From Synergistales bacterium (GTDB lineage: Bacteria > Synergistota > Synergistia > Synergistales > Thermovirgaceae): a DNA stretch of 6,946 nt. Under the pieces are notes generated by a model, which worked only from the letters and a program-made list of their open reading frames with translations, did not search any database and was not told where the DNA came from. Position numbers and translations under genes: made by a program. Numbering within the stretch: the first letter of the stretch is position 1; each line of letters opens with the position of its first letter. This document shows positions 6,296 through 6,946 of the stretch, one piece after another. The stretch spans positions 1-6,946 of the forward strand of contig JAHDOX010000006.1 in assembly GCA_018434645.1 (NCBI GenBank), in the 5' to 3' direction.

Positions 6296-6946
6296 CGAAA
6301 ACAACCTCTCGTGGAGCAGGCCCTGGCTTCAGCTTTTGGAAGAGATCGGAAAGCATAAGCAAACAGGGCAAATGATTTTGTGCAGACCGGGCGGTACTCT
6401 TGAAAAACAGGCCAAAGCCGCGGGGTTTCGAGTGGTTACATATAAGCCGACCGCGGCATGGTGTCCCCGGCTTTGTCCGGGTCTCGGGCGGATAATTCGG
6501 GAGGTTTCGCCCGACCTCATACATACCAGGCTTTCTGCGGCGGCGGGACTCGGTGGCTACTGGGGGCGGAAACTTGGGATCCCGGTGGTTGCCACGGTGG
6601 ACAAGTACCCGAGGAAAAAATATTACGAAAACGCCTCCGTCGTGGTGGCTTCGTCAAAAGATGTGGCGCGACATATGAGAGAGCAGGGCGTCGAAGATGA
6701 AAAACTTTTCGTCGTCAATAATTCCATACGTGTGAAAGAATATGAGCCTGACGGAAAGACCAGGCAAAAGTTCAGGGAGGAGGAAGGGGTTTCCCGGGAG
6801 GAAATTCTGCTCCTTGCCATGGGGCGCTTCGTCCCCTGGAAGGGCTTCGACCTTCTGATAGAAGCTGTTTCTTCCTTTGAGACAAAAATGCGCGTTTCGC
6901 TTTGGATCGTCGGCGACGGTCCTATGGCCCAGGACCTTGAGCGAAA
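6273..6946 (+). CDS. GT4-family glycosyltransferase, 3'-truncated by the window
   Basis: An open frame starts at ATG 6273 and runs off the right edge after 224 complete codons without a stop. The N-terminal domain opens with M-K-I-L-H-Y-V and contains S-P-D-L-I-H-T-R (79-86), a typical acceptor-domain strand. The donor domain begins with G-R-F-V-P-W-K-G (184-191), giving the phosphate-contacting Arg185 and Lys190 of GT4 enzymes, and then G-D-G-P (214-217). The EX7E motif should come about 40-50 residues later, beyond the window. It lacks the N-terminal double glycine that the first GT4 protein has at residues 13-14, so the two are not recent copies. The donor sugar is unknown. Overlap with the GT9 gene and the shared strand place it in the same operon, probably acting later in core assembly. 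It belongs with cytoplasmic enzymes that work at the inner membrane. Confidence 0.8.
   Translation, partial: MKILHYVDENNLSWSRPWLQLLEEIGKHKQTGQMILCRPGGTLEKQAKAAGFRVVTYKPTAAWCPRLCPGLGRIIREVSPDLIHTRLSAAAGLGGYWGRKLGIPVVATVDKYPRKKYYENASVVVASSKDVARHMREQGVEDEKLFVVNNSIRVKEYEPDGKTRQKFREEEGVSREEILLLAMGRFVPWKGFDLLIEAVSSFETKMRVSLWIVGDGPMAQDLER

Noticed and set aside
1..6946. Mobile elements, CRISPR array, tRNA or defence genes
   Set aside because: No transposase or integrase motifs, spaced direct repeats, cloverleaf sequence or defence domains were seen in any part of the window.

Overview
The window holds seven protein-coding genes on the + strand, tightly packed and cut at both edges. Everything points to a Gram-negative (LPS-bearing) bacterium and to one transcription unit for lipopolysaccharide inner-core synthesis. 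The genes lie end to start with spacings of -1, +5, +3, +17, +74 and -23 bases. I see no convincing promoter or rho-independent terminator. GC content is moderate: about 57% over a hand-counted 360-base block of the aminotransferase gene and about 45% over a block of the first GT4 gene. AGG is a frequent arginine codon, which argues against enteric gammaproteobacteria. Synergistota or a Desulfobacterota-like lineage is possible, but this is a low-confidence guess.

Region 1 (1-1969) is a sugar-modifying pair. It consists of the C-terminal two thirds of an iron-dependent (group III) alcohol dehydrogenase, followed with a 1-base overlap by a complete PLP-dependent DegT/DnrJ/EryC1/StrS aminotransferase. 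The aminotransferase resembles KdnA of Shewanella oneidensis in its N-terminus, a histidine-rich loop and an N-x-WHY-x3-WK element. The pair is best read as KdnB/KdnA, which oxidise C8 of Kdo and then transaminate it to give 8-amino-3,8-dideoxy-manno-octulosonate (Kdo8N).

Region 2 (1975-6946) is a run of five glycosyltransferase genes. In order they are an ELM1/GtrOC1-type (DUF1022) putative glycosyltransferase, a GT4 enzyme, two GT9 heptosyltransferase-type enzymes, and the first 224 codons of a second GT4 enzyme. A plausible scheme is that the first two enzymes make an amino-Kdo for lipid A, and the following transferases extend the core from it on the cytoplasmic face of the inner membrane. 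The Kdo transferase, CMP-Kdo(8N) synthetase and heptose nucleotide pathway are not in the window and would have to lie elsewhere.

The most interesting reading is a Kdo8N module fused into a core-assembly operon, with an ELM1-family protein as an uncharacterised member. Smaller points are a perfect 19-base palindrome over the GT4 catalytic motif, a local GC drop in that gene, and two different cysteine clusters in the two GT9 enzymes. I found no mobile element, CRISPR array, tRNA or rRNA, and no gene-free stretch longer than 74 bases.
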